Assembly: GCA_950106755.1 (NCBI GenBank)
Contig: OX467089.1
Span: forward strand, 870,501 to 934,500
Direction: 5' to 3'
From: Climacium dendroides
Taxonomy: Eukaryota > Streptophyta > Bryopsida > Hypnales > Climaciaceae
DNA: 64,000 nt
Positions 1 to 12,209 of the stretch are shown here, piece after piece. The position numbers and the translations under genes were made by a program. The notes under the pieces are model-generated. The model worked only from the letters and a program-made list of their open reading frames with translations. It was not told where the DNA came from and searched no databases. Position 1 is the first letter of the stretch; every line of letters begins with the position of its first letter.

Positions 1-176
1 AGTGACCACCAATTGCATTTTTTTTGAATTTGTGACTTTATGAATAATTGCAACTTGGACAACATGTTTCCCATATTTTTTTCCCGTGAATTTTATGAGG
101 TTACATTTTGTTGGACACTAAAGTACAGGGCTAGGTTCATGCCCCAATTTTTACTTTCACGTACGCGGTCATTCAA
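1..176 (+). repeat. Representative type A monomer (176 bp)
   Basis: This is the first complete monomer, ending in the type A junction CACGTACGCGGTCATTCAA (about 159-176). The junction carries a cluster of CpG dinucleotides and the BsiWI-type palindrome CGTACG. This copy has GAATTT instead of the usual GAATTC at 26-31, and a variable tract of the CCCATATTTTTTT form followed by CCCGTG. Type A monomers with CCCGTG measure 176 bp, and those with ACGTG measure 175 bp. Confidence 0.9.
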
Positions 177-183
177 AGTGACC
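167..183. repeat. Example of the 17 bp junction dyad in type A monomers
   Basis: GGTCA (167-171) and TGACC (179-183) are perfect inverted half-sites separated by 7 bases, spanning the boundary between a type A monomer and the next one. The element recurs at almost every type A junction. In type B junctions the left half-site becomes GGTTA, so the dyad is broken. Some type A copies carry GGTAATTC (near 20308, 23110, 32934, 36961), which also breaks it. A protein-binding role is only a possibility. Confidence 0.75.
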
Positions 184-351
184 ACCAATTGCATTTTTTT
201 TGAATTCGTGACTTTATGAATAATTGCAACTTGGACAACATGTTTCCTATTTTTTTTTCCCGTGAATTTTATGAGGTTACATTTTGTTGGACACTAAAGT
301 ACAGGGCTAGGTTCATGCCCCAATTTTTACTTTCAGGTACGAGGTTATCAA
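177..351 (+). repeat. Representative type B monomer (175 bp)
   Basis: This second monomer ends in the type B junction CAGGTACGAGGTTATCAA, which is 1 bp shorter than type A and lacks most of its CpGs. A frequent derivative reads GGTATGAGG. The variable tract is the CCTATTTTTTTTT form followed by CCCGTG. Type B copies with the ACGTG form measure 174 bp. Types A and B alternate irregularly, so the basic unit is not a simple A-B dimer. Confidence 0.9.
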
Positions 352-529
352 AGTGACCACCAATTGCATTTTTTTTGAATTCGTGACTTTATGAATAATT
401 GCAACTTGGACAACATGTTTCCCATTTTTTTTTCCCGTGAATTTTATGAGGTTACATTTTGTTGGACACTAAAGTACAGGGCTAGGTTCATGCCCCAATT
501 TTTACTTTCAGGTATGAGGTTATCAAAGT

Positions 530-2175
530 GACCACCAATTGCATTTTTTTTGAATTCGTGACTTTATGAATAATTGCAACTTGGACAACATGTTTCCCAT
601 TTTTTTTTCCCGTAAATTTTATGAGGTTACATTTTGTTGGACACTGAAGTACAGGGCTAGGTTGATGCCCCAATTTTTACTTTCACGTACGCGGTCATTC
701 AAAGTGACCACCAATTGCATTTTTTTTGAATTCGTGACTTTATGAATAATTGCAACTTGGACAACATGTTTCCTATTTTTGTTGACGTGAATTTATGAGG
801 TTACATTTTGTTGGACACTAAAGTACAGGGCTAGGTTCATGCCCCAATTTTTACCTTCAGGTATGAGGTTATCAAAGTGACCACCAATTGCATTTTTTTT
901 GAATTCGTGACTTTATGAATAATTGCAACTTGGACAACATGTTTCCCATTTTTTTTTCCCGTAAATTTTATGAGGTTACATTTTGTTGGACACTAAAGTA
1001 CAGGGCTAGGTTCATTCCCCAATTTTTACTTTCACGTACGCGGTCATTCAAAGTGACCACCAATTGCATTTTTTTTGAATTCGTGACTTTATGAATAATT
1101 GCAACTTGGACAACATGTTTCCCATTTTTTTTTACGTGAATTTTATGAGGTTACATTTTGTTGGACACTGAAGTACAGGGCTAGGTTCATGCCCCAATTT
1201 TTACTTTCACGTACGCGGTCATTCAAAGTGACCACCAATTGCATTTTTTTTGAATTCGTGACTTTATGAATAATTGCAACTTGGACAACATGTTTCCTAT
1301 TTTTTTTTCCCGTGAATTTTATGAGGTTACATTTTGTTGGACACTAAAGTACAGGGCTAGGTTCATGCCCCAATTTTTACTTTCAAGTATGAGGTTATCA
1401 AAGTGACCACCAATTGCATTTTTTTTGAATTTGTGACTTTATGAATAATTGCAACTTGGACAACATGTTTCCCATATTTTTTTCCCGTGAATTTTATGAG
1501 GTTACATTTTGTTGGACACTAAAGTACAGGGCTAGGTTCATGCCCCAATTTTTACTTTCACGTACGCGGTCATTCAAAGTGACCACCAATTGCATTTTTT
1601 TTGAATTCGTGACTTTATGAATAATTGCAACTTGGACAACATGTTTCCCATTTTTTTTTCCCGTAAATTTTATGAGGTTACATTTTGTTGGACACTGAAG
1701 TACAGGGCTAGGTTGATGCCCCAATTTTTACTTTCACGTACGCGGTCATTCAAAGTGACCACCAATTGCATTTTTTTTGAATTCGTGACTTTATGAATAA
1801 TTGCAACTTGGACAACATGTTTCCTATTTTTGTTGACGTGAATTTATGAGGTTACATTTTGTTGGACACTAAAGTACAGGGCTAGGTTCATGCCCCAATT
1901 TTTACCTTCAGGTATGAGGTTATCAAAGTGACCACCAATTGCATTTTTTTTGAATTCGTGACTTTATGAATAATTGCAACTTGGACAACATGTTTCCCAT
2001 TTTTTTTTCCCGTAAATTTTATGAGGTTACATTTTGTTGGACACTAAAGTACAGGGCTAGGTTCATTCCCCAATTTTTACTTTCACGTACGCGGTCATTC
2101 AAAGTGACCACCAATTGCATTTTTTTTGAATTCGTGACTTTATGAATAATTGCAACTTGGACAACATGTTTCCAA
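530..2175 (+). repeat. 6-monomer higher-order repeat (1051 bp), about 1.6 copies
   Basis: Sequence from about 530 to 1120 matches that 1051 bp downstream. Shared rare markers include CACTGAAG with GTTGATGCCCC (near 644-668 and 1695-1719), GTTGACG (781 and 1832) and GTTCATTCCCC (about 1010 and 2061). The match breaks near 1121, where CCCATT is replaced by CCAATT at 2172. This is the six-monomer counterpart of the seven-monomer unit that follows. Confidence 0.8.
703..875 (+). repeat. Short variant monomer (173 bp) with GTTGACGTG
   Basis: The variable tract reads CCTATTTTTGTTGACGTG and the following stretch is GAATTTATGAGG, one T shorter than usual. This gives 173 bp, the shortest copy I measured. 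The same variant recurs with GTTGACG at 1832 and 3058. It marks the 6- and 7-monomer units of the left end and was not seen elsewhere in the window. Confidence 0.85.
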
Positions 2176-3466
2176 TTTTTTTTTACGTGAATTTTATGAG
2201 GTTACATTTTGTTGGACACTAAAGTACAGGGCTAGGTTCATTCCCCAATTTTTACTTTCACGTACGCGGTCATTCAAAGTGACCACCAATTGCATTTTTT
2301 TTGAATTCGTGACTTTATGAATAATTGCAACTTGGACAACATGTTTCCCATTTTTTTTTACGTGAATTTTATGAGGTTACATTTTGTTGGACACTGAAGT
2401 ACAGGGCTAGGTTCATGCCCCAATTTTTACTTTCACGTACGCGGTCATTCAAAGTGACCACCAATTGCATTTTTTTTGAATTCGTGACTTTATGAATAAT
2501 TGCAACTTGGACAACATGTTTCCTATTTTTTTTTCCCGTGAATTTTATGAGGTTACATTTTGTTGGACACTAAAGTACAGGGCTAGGTTCATGCCCCAAT
2601 TTTTACTTTCAAGTATGAGGTTATCAAAGTGACCACCAATTGCATTTTTTTTGAATTTGTGACTTTATGAATAATTGCAACTTGGACAACATGTTTCCCA
2701 TATTTTTTTCCCGTGAATTTTATGAGGTTACATTTTGTTGGACACTAAAGTACAGGGCTAGGTTCATGCCCCAATTTTTACTTTCACGTACGCGGTCATT
2801 CAAAGTGACCACCAATTGCATTTTTTTTGAATTCGTGACTTTATGAATAATTGCAACTTGGACAACATGTTTCCCATTTTTTTTTCCCGTAAATTTTATG
2901 AGGTTACATTTTGTTGGACACTGAAGTACAGGGCTAGGTTGATGCCCCAATTTTTACTTTCACGTACGCGGTCATTCAAAGTGACCACCAATTGCATTTT
3001 TTTTGAATTCGTGACTTTATGAATAATTGCAACTTGGACAACATGTTTCCTATTTTTGTTGACGTGAATTTATGAGGTTACATTTTGTTGGACACTAAAG
3101 TACAGGGCTAGGTTCATGCCCCAATTTTTACCTTCAGGTATGAGGTTATCAAAGTGACCACCAATTGCATTTTTTTTGAATTCGTGACTTTATGAATAAT
3201 TGCAACTTGGACAACATGTTTCCCATTTTTTTTTCCCGTAAATTTTATGAGGTTACATTTTGTTGGACACTAAAGTACAGGGCTAGGTTCATTCCCCAAT
3301 TTTTACTTTCACGTACGCGGTCATTCAAAGTGACCACCAATTGCATTTTTTTTGAATTCGTGACTTTATGAATAATTGCAACTTGGACAACATGTTTCCA
3401 ATTTTTTTTTACGTGAATTTTATGAGGTTACATTTTGTTGGACACTAAAGTACAGGGCTAGGTTCA
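970..3466 (+). repeat. 7-monomer higher-order repeat (1226 bp), two tandem copies
   Basis: Markers reappear exactly 1226 bp apart: TTCATTCC at 1011 and 2237, GTTGACG at 1832 and 3058, and TTTCCAATT with its CCA at 2172 and 3398. The rare TTTCAAGTATGAGG junction is also repeated (about 1381 and 2607). Identity is lost upstream of about 970 and downstream of about 2240/3466. The two copies are almost identical over roughly 1.27 kb. Confidence 0.87.
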
Positions 3467-6400
3467 TGCCCCAATTTTTACTTTCACGTACGCGGTCATT
3501 CAAAGTGACCACCAATTGCATTTTTTTTGAATTCGTGACTTTATGAATAATTGCAACTTGGACAACATGTTTCCTATTTTTTTTTCCCGTGAATTTTATG
3601 AGGTTACATTTTGTTGGACACTAAAGTACAGGGCTAGGTTCATGCCCCAATTTTTACTTTCAGGTACGAGGTTATCAAAGTGACCACCAATTGCATTTTT
3701 TTTGAATTCGTGACTTTATGAATAATTGCAACTTGGACAACATGTTTCCCATTTTTTTTTCCCGTGAATTTTATGAGGTTACATTTTGTTGGACACTAAA
3801 GTACAGGGCTAGGTTCATGCCCCAATTTTTACTTTCAGGTATGAGGTTATCAAAGTGACCACCAATTGCATTTTTTTTGAATTTGTGACTTTATGAATAA
3901 TTGCAACTTGGACAACATGTTTCCCATATTTTTTTCCCGTGAATTTTATGAGGTTACATTTTGTTGGACACTAAAGTACAGGGCTAGGTTCATGCCCCAA
4001 TTTTTACTTTCACGTACGCGGTCATTCAAAGTGACCACCAATTGCATTTTTTTTGAATTCGTGACTTTATGAATAATTGCAACTTGGACAACATGTTTCC
4101 TATTTTTTTTTCCCGTGAATTTTATGAGGTTACATTTTGTTGGACACTAAAGTACAGGGCTAGGTTCATGCCCCAATTTTTACTTTCAGGTACGAGGTTA
4201 TCAAAGTGACCACCAATTGCATTTTTTTTGAATTCGTGACTTTATGAATAATTGCAACTTGGACAACATGTTTCCTATTTTTTTTTCCCGTGAATTTTAT
4301 GAGGTTACATTTTGTTGGACACTAAAGTACAGGGCTAGGTTCATGCCCCAATTTTTACTTTCAGGTATGAGGTTATCAAAGTGACCACCAATTGCATTTT
4401 TTTTGAATTTGTGACTTTATGAATAATTGCAACTTGGACAACATGTTTCCCATATTTTTTTCCCGTGAATTTTATGAGGTTACATTTTGTTGGACACTAA
4501 AGTACAGGGCTAGGTTCATGCCCCAATTTTTACTTTCACGTACGCGGTCATTCAAAGTGACCACCAATTGCATTTTTTTTGAATTCGTGACTTTATGAAT
4601 AATTGCAACTTCGACAACATGTTTCCTATTTTTTTTTCCCGTGAATTTTATGAGGTTACATTTTGTTGGACACTAAAGTACAGGGCTAGGTTCATGCCCC
4701 AATTTTTACTTTCAGGTACGAGGTTATCAAAGTGACCACCAATTGCATTTTTTTTGAATTCGTGACTTTATGAATAATTGCAACTTGGACAACATGTTTC
4801 CCATTTTTTTTTACGTGAATTTTATGAGGTTACATTTTGTTGGACACTAAAGTACAGGGCTAGGTTCATGCCCCAATTTTTACTTTCAGGTATGAGGTTA
4901 TCAAAGTGACCACCAATTGCATTTTTTTTGAATTTGTGACTTTATGAATAATTGCAACTTGGACAACATGTTTCCCATATTTTTTTCCCGTGAATTTTAT
5001 GAGGTTACATTTTGTTGGACACTAAAGTACAGGGCTAGGTTCATTCCCCAATTTTTACTTTCACGTACGCGGTCATTCAAAGTGACCACCAATTGCATTT
5101 TTTTTGAATTCGTGACTTTATGAATAATTGCAACTTGGACAACATGTTTCCAATTTTTTTTTACGTGAATTTTATGAGGTTACATTTTGTTGGACACTAA
5201 AGTACAGGGCTAGGTTCATGCCCCAATTTTTACTTTCACGTACGCGGTCATTCAAAGTGACCACCAATTGCATTTTTTTTGAATTCGTGACTTTATGAAT
5301 AATTGCAACTTGGACAACATGTTTCCTATTTTTTTTTCCCGTGAATTTTATGAGGTTACATTTTGTTGGACACTAAAGTACAGGGCTAGGTTCATGCCCC
5401 AATTTTTACTTTCAGGTACGAGGTTATCAAAGTGACCACCAATTGCATTTTTTTTGAATTCGTGACTTTATGAATAATTGCAACTTGGACAACATGTTTC
5501 CCATTTTTTTTTCCCGTGAATTTTATGAGGTTACATTTTGTTGGACACTAAAGTACAGGGCTAGGTTCATGCCCCAATTTTTACTTTCAGGTATGAGGTT
5601 ATCAAAGTGACCACCAATTGCATTTTTTTTGAATTTGTGACTTTATGAATAATTGCAACTTGGACAACATGTTTCCCATATTTTTTTCCCGTGAATTTTA
5701 TGAGGTTACATTTTGTTGGACACTAAAGTACAGGGCTAGGTTCATGCCCCAATTTTTACTTTCACGTACGCGGTCATTCAAAGTGACCACCAATTGCATT
5801 TTTTTTGAATTCGTGACTTTATGAATAATTGCAACTTGGACAACATGTTTCCTATTTTTTTTTCCCGTGAATTTTATGAGGTTACATTTTGTTGGACACT
5901 AAAGTACAGGGCTAGGTTCATGCCCCAATTTTTACTTTCAGGTACGAGGTTATCAAAGTGACCACCAATTGCATTTTTTTTGAATTCGTGACTTTATGAA
6001 TAATTGCAACTTGGACAACATGTTTCCTATTTTTTTTTCCCGTGAATTTTATGAGGTTACATTTTGTTGGACACTAAAGTACAGGGCTAGGTTCATGCCC
6101 CAATTTTTACTTTCAGGTATGAGGTTATCAAAGTGACCACCAATTGCATTTTTTTTGAATTTGTGACTTTATGAATAATTGCAACTTGGACAACATGTTT
6201 CCCATATTTTTTTCCCGTGAATTTTATGAGGTTACATTTTGTTGGACACTAAAGTACAGGGCTAGGTTCATGCCCCAATTTTTACTTTCACGTACGCGGT
6301 CATTCAAAGTGACCACCAATTGCATTTTTTTTGAATTCGTGACTTTATGAATAATTGCAACTTCGACAACATGTTTCCTATTTTTTTTTCCCGTGAATTT

Positions 6401-6690
6401 TATGAGGTTACATTTTGTTGGACACTAAAGTACAGGGCTAGGTTCATGCCCCAATTTTTACTTTCAGGTACGAGGTTATCAAAGTGACCACCAATTGCAT
6501 TTTTTTTGAATTCGTGACTTTATGAATAATTGCAACTTGGACAACATGTTTCCCATTTTTTTTTACGTGAATTTTATGAGGTTACATTTTGTTGGACACT
6601 AAAGTACAGGGCTAGGTTCATGCCCCAATTTTTACTTTCAGGTATGAGGTTATCAAAGTGACCACCAATTGCATTTTTTTTGAATTCGTG
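3250..6690 (+). repeat. 10-monomer tandem duplication (1752 bp)
   Basis: Two tandem copies with offset 1752 bp. Unique markers occur once in each: TTCATTCC at 3289 and 5041, TTTCCAATT (CCA at 3398 and 5150), and the rare ACTTCGACAAC (TCGAC at 4611 and 6363). The match ends where GAATTTGTG (about 4930) meets GAATTCGTG (about 6682). The segment is built largely of the 526 bp trimer, so each unit is three trimers plus one extra monomer. Confidence 0.87.
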
Positions 6691-9650
6691 ACTTTATGAA
6701 TAATTGCAACTTGGACAACATGTTTCCCATTTTTTTTTACGTGAATTTTATGAGGTTACATTTTGTTGGACACTAAAGTACAGGGCTAGGTTCATGCCCC
6801 AATTTTTACTTTCAGGTATGAGGTTATCAAAGTGACCACCAATTGCATTTTTTTTGAATTCGTGACTTTATGAATAATTGCAACTTGGACAACATGTTTC
6901 CCATTTTTTTTTACTTGAATTTTATGAGGTTACATTTTGTTGGACACTAAAGTACAGGGCTAGGTTCATGCCCCAATTTTTACCTTCAGGTACGAGGTTA
7001 TCAAAGTGACCACCAATTGCATTTTTTTTGAATTCGTGACTTTATGAATAATTGCAACTTGGACAACATGTTTCCCATTTTTTTTTCCCGTGAATTTTAT
7101 GAGGTTACATTTTGTTGGACACTAAAGTACAGGGCTAGGTTCATTCCCCAATTTTTACTTTCACGTACGCGGTCATTCAAAGTGACCACCAATTGCATTT
7201 TTTTTGAATTCGTGACTTTATGAATAATTGCAACTTGGACAACATGTTTCCTATTTTTTTTTCCCGTGAATTTTATGAGGTTACATTTTGTTGGACACTA
7301 AAGTACAGGGCTAGGTTCATGCCCCAATTTTTACTTTCAGGTACGAGGTTATCAAAGTGACCACCAATTGCATTTTTTTTGAATTCGTGACTTTATGAAT
7401 AATTGCAACTTGGACAACATGTTTCCCATTTTTTTTTCCCGTGAATTTTATGAGGTTACATTTTGTTGGACACTAAAGTACAGGGCTAGGTTCATGCCCC
7501 AATTTTTACTTTCAGGTATGAGGTTATCAAAGTGACCACCAATTGCATTTTTTTTGAATTTGTGACTTTATGAATAATTGCAACTTGGACAACATGTTTC
7601 CCATATTTTTTTCCCGTGAATTTTATGAGGTTACATTTTGTTGGACACTAAAGTACAGGGCTAGGTTCATGCCCCAATTTTTACTTTCACGTACGCGGTC
7701 ATTCAAAGTGACCACCAATTGCATTTTTTTTGAATTCGTGACTTTATGAATAATTGCAACTTGGACAACATGTTTCCTATTTTTTTTTCCCGTGAATTTT
7801 ATGAGGTTACATTTTGTTGGACACTAAAGTACAGGGCTAGGTTCATGCCCCAATTTTTACTTTCAGGTACGAGGTTATCAAAGTGACCACCAATTGCATT
7901 TTTTTTGAATTCGTGACTTTATGAATAATTGCAACTTGGACAACATGTTTCCCATTTTTTTTTCCCGTGAATTTTATGAGGTTACATTTTGTTGGACACT
8001 AAAGTACAGGGCTAGGTTCATGCCCCAATTTTTACTTTCAGGTATGAGGTTATCAAAGTGACCACCAATTGCATTTTTTTTGAATTTGTGACTTTATGAA
8101 TAATTGCAACTTGGACAACATGTTTCCCATATTTTTTTCCCGTGAATTTTATGAGGTTACATTTTGTTGGACACTAAAGTACAGGGCTAGGTTCATGCCC
8201 CAATTTTTACTTTCACGTACGCGGTCATTCAAAGTGACCACCAATTGCATTTTTTTTGAATTCGTGACTTTATGAATAATTGCAACTTGGACAACATGTT
8301 TCCTATTTTTTTTTCCCGTGAATTTTATGAGGTTACATTTTGTTGGACACTAAAGTACAGGGCTAGGTTCATGCCCCAATTTTTACTTTCAGGTACGAGG
8401 TTATCAAAGTGACCACCAATTGCATTTTTTTTGAATTCGTGACTTTATGAATAATTGCAACTTGGACAACATGTTTCCCATTTTTTTTTCCCGTGAATTT
8501 TATGAGGTTACATTTTGTTGGACACTAAAGTACAGGGCTAGGTTCATGCCCCAATTTTTACTTTCAGGTATGAGGTTATCAAAGTGACCACCAATTGCAT
8601 TTTTTTTGAATTTGTGACTTTATGAATAATTGCAACTTGGACAACATGTTTCCCATATTTTTTTCCCATGAATTTTATGAGGTTACATTTTGTTGGACAC
8701 TAAAGTACAGGGCTAGGTTCATGCCCCAATTTTTACTTTCACGTACGCGGTCATTCAAAGTGACCACCAATTGCATTTTTTTTGAATTCGTGACTTTATG
8801 AATAATTGCAACTTGGACAACATGTTTCCTATTTTTTTTTCCCGTGAATTTTATGAGGTTACATTTTGTTGGACACTAAAGTACAGGGCTAGGTTCATGC
8901 CCCAATTTTTACTTTCAGGTACGAGGTTATCAAAGTGACCACCAATTGCATTTTTTTTGAATTCGTGACTTTATGAATAATTGCAACTTGGACAACATGT
9001 TTCCCATATTTTTTTCCCGTGAATTTTATGAGGTTACATTTTGTTGGACACTAAAGTACAGGGCTAGGTTCATGCCCCAATTTTTACTTTCAGGTATGAG
9101 GGTATCAAAGTGACCACCAATTGCATTTTTTTTGAATTCGTGACTTTATGAATAATTGCAACTTGGACAACATGTTTCCCATATTTTTTTCCCGTGAATT
9201 TTATGAGGTTACATTTTGTTGGACACTAAAGTACAGGGCTAGGTTCATGCCCCAATTTTTACTTTCACGTACGCGGTCATTCAAAGTGACCACCAATTGC
9301 ATTTTTTTTGAATTCGTGACTTTATGAATAATTGCAACTTGGACAACATGTTTCCTATTTTTTTTTCCCGTGAATTTTATGAGGTTACATTTTGTTGGAC
9401 ACTAAAGTACAGGGCTAGGTTCATGCCCCAATTTTTACTTTCAGGTACGAGGTTATCAAAGTGACCACCAATTGCATTTTTTTTGAATTCGTGACTTTAT
9501 GAATAATTGCAACTTGGACAACATGTTTCCCATTTTTTTTTCCCGTGAATTTTATGAGGTTACATTTTGTTGGACACTAAAGTACAGGGCTAGGTTCATG
9601 CCCCAATTTTTACTTTCAGGTATGAGGTTATCAAAGTGACCACCAATTGC
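3420..9650 (+). repeat. 526 bp trimer higher-order repeat
   Basis: CCTAT-type monomers recur every 526 bp at 3573, 4099 and 4625, then after a 700 bp step at 5325, 5851 and 6377, and again at 7250, 7776, 8302, 8828 and 9354. In the regular stretches the order is a CCCATAT type A monomer, a CCTAT type B monomer (TACGAGG) and a CCCATT type B monomer (TATGAGG). It is interrupted by extra ACGTG-type monomers near 6.5-7.2 kb. The trimer is the base unit of the left part of the array and is copied again inside the second 4729 bp unit. Confidence 0.82.
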
Positions 9651-10160
9651 ATTTTTTTTGAATTCGTGACTTTATGAATAATTGCAACTTGGACAACATG
9701 TTTCCCATTTTTTTTTACGTGAATTTTATGAGGTTACATTTTGTTGGACACTAAAGTACAGGGCTAGGTTCATGCCCCAATTTTTACTTTCAGGTATGAG
9801 GTTATCAAAGTGACCACCAATTGCATTTTTTTTGAATTCGTGACTTTATGAATAATTGCAACTTGGACAACATGTTTCCCATATTTTTTTCCCGTGAATT
9901 TTATGAGGTTACATTTTGTTGGACACTAAAGTACAGGGCTAGGTTCATGCCCCAATTTTTACTTTCACGTACGCGGTCATTCAAAGTGACCACCAATTGC
10001 ATTTTTTTTGAATTCGTGACTTTATGAATAATTGCAACTTGGACAACATGTTTCGCATATTTTTTTCCCGTGAATTTTATGAGGTTACATTTTGTTGGAC
10101 ACTAAAGTACAGGGCTAGGTTCATGCCCCAATTTTTTCTTTTACGTACGCGGTCATTCAA

Positions 10161-10334
10161 AGTGACCACCAATTGCATTTTTTTTGAATTCGTGACTTTA
10201 TGAATAATTGCAACTTGGACAACATGTTTCCCATTTTTTTTTACGTGAATTTTATTAGGTTTCATTTTGTTGGACACTAAAGTACAAGGCTATGTTCATG
10301 CCCCAATTTTTACCTTCAGGTACGAGGTTATCAA
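10161..10334 (+). repeat. Variant monomer with ATTAGGTTTCATT (174 bp)
   Basis: This subfamily has TTTTATTAGGTTTCATT in place of TTTTATGAGGTTACATT, together with ACAAGGCTATGTTC. It follows a TTCGCATAT monomer that ends in ATTTTTTCTTTTACG. The linked pair recurs near 14.78-15.06 kb and 36.5-36.8 kb. The ATTAGG monomer also occurs near 19.9, 20.05 and 37.75 kb without the same left neighbour. Confidence 0.8.
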
Positions 10335-10439
10335 AGTGACCACCAATTGCATTTTTTTTGAATTTGTGACTTTATGAATAATTGCAACTTGGACAACATG
10401 TTTCCCATTTTTTTTTCCCGTAAATTTTATGAGGTTACA

Positions 10440-12209
10440 TTTTGTTGGACACTAAAGTACAAGGCTAGGTTCATGCCCCAATTTTTACTTTCACGTACGC
10501 GGTCATTCAAAGTGACCACCAATTGCATTTTTTTTGAATTCGTGACTTTATGAATAATTGCAACTTGGACAACATGTTTCCCATTTTTTTTTACGTGAAT
10601 TTCATGAGGTTACATTTTGTTGGACACTGAAGTACATGGCTAGGTTCATGCCCCAATTTTTACTTTCACGTACGCGGTCATTCAAAGTGACCACCAATTG
10701 CATTTTTTTTGAATTCGTGACTTTATGAATAATTGCAACTTGGACAACATGTTTCCCATTTTTTTTTCCCGTGAATTTTATGAGGTTACATTTTGTTGGA
10801 CACTAAAGTACAGGGCTAGGTTCATGCCCCAATTTTTACTTTCAGGTATGAGGTTATCAAAGTGACCACCAATCGCATTTTTTTTGAATTCGTGACTTTA
10901 TGAATAATTGCAACTTGGACAACATGTTTCGCATATTTTTTTCCCGTGAATTTTATGAGGTTACATTTTGTTGGACACTAAAGTACAGGGCTAGGTTCAT
11001 GCCCCAATTTTTACTTTTACGTACGCGGTCATTCAAAGTGACCACCAATTGCATTTTTTTTGAATTCGTGACTTTATGAATAATTGCAACTTGGACAACA
11101 TGTTTCCTATTTTTTTTTCCCGTGAATTTTATGAGGTTACATTTTGTTGGACACTAAAGTACAGGGCTAGGTTCATGCCCCAATTTATACTTTCAGGTAT
11201 GAGGTTATCAAAGTGACCACCAATTGCATTTTTTTTGAATTCGTGACTTTATGAATAATTGCAACTTGGACAACATGTTTCCCATTTTTTTTTACGTGAA
11301 TTTTATGAGGTTACATTTTGTTGGACACTAAAGTACAAGGCTAGGTTCATGCCCCAATTTTTACTTTCACGTACGCGGTCATTCAAAGTGACCACCAATT
11401 GCATTTTTTTTGAATTCGTGACTTTATGAATAATTGCAACTTGGACAACATGTTTCCCATTTTTTTTTACGTGAATTTCATGAGGTTACATTTTGTTGGA
11501 CACTGAAGTACATGGCTAGGTTCATGCCCCAATTTTTACTTTCACGTACGCGGTCATTCAAAGTGACCACCAATTGCATTTTTTTTGAATTCGTGACTTT
11601 ATGAATAATTGCAACTTGGACAACATGTTTCCCATTTTTTTTTCCCGTGAATTTTATGAGGTTACATTTTGTTGGACACTAAAGTACAGGGCTAGGTTCA
11701 TGCCCCAATTTTTACTTTCAGGTATGAGGTTATCAAAGTGACCACCAATTGCATTTTTTTTGAATTCGTGACTTTATGAATAATTGCAACTTGGACAACA
11801 TGTTTCGCATATTTTTTTCCCGTGAATTTTATGAGGTTACATTTTGTTGGACACTAAAGTACAGGGCTAGGTTCATGCCCCAATTTTTACTTTTACGTAC
11901 GCGGTCATTCAAAGTGACCACCAATTGCATTTTTTTTGAATTCGTGACTTTATGAATAATTGCAACTTGGACAACATGTTTCCTATTTTTTTTTCCCGTG
12001 AATTTTATGAGGTTACATTTTGTTGGACACTAAAGTACAGGGCTAGGTTCATGCCCCAATTTATACTTTCAGGTATGAGGTTATCAAAGTGACCACCAAT
12101 TGCATTTTTTTTGAATTCGTGACTTTATGAATAATTGCAACTTGGACAACATGTTTCCCATTTTTTTTTACGTGAATTTTATGAGGTTACATTTTGTTGG
12201 ACACTAAAG
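10440..12209 (+). repeat. 5-monomer repeat (876 bp), two copies inside the 4729 bp unit
   Basis: Markers spaced 876 bp apart are TTTCGCAT (10927 and 11803), CAATTTATAC (11181 and 12057), and the linked pair TTTCATGAGG with ACATGGC (about 10601-10640 and 11477-11516). One difference, AATCGC at 10871 against AATTGC at 11747, separates the copies. The pair is present again about 4729 bp downstream (roughly 15170-16938), so it formed before the larger duplication. Confidence 0.82.

Noticed and set aside
9..58. Stem-loop from CCAATTGC (9-16) and GCAACTTGG (50-58), or direct repeat of AATTGCA (11-17 and 46-52)
   Set aside because: The stem needs a bulge and is short, with a loop of more than 30 bases. 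It is present in nearly all monomers, but I see no sign of compensating changes.
167..183. CENP-B box
   Set aside because: The 17 bp dyad lacks the TTCG and CGGG core spacing of the CENP-B box, and the only other TTCG (in GAATTCGTG) is not followed by the required A and CGGG positions.
10077..10277. Recurrent reverse-strand open frame of 61-76 codons, near-identical in many copies (also at 14806, 21459, 26194, 34781, 36533, 52295 and others)
   Set aside because: It lies wholly within satellite DNA, spans a monomer junction and is conserved only because the DNA is. The copy at 10077-10277 starts with GTG. The monomer length is not a multiple of three, so frames shift at each junction and stay open only for some combinations of length variants. 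No recognisable domain or gene context exists.
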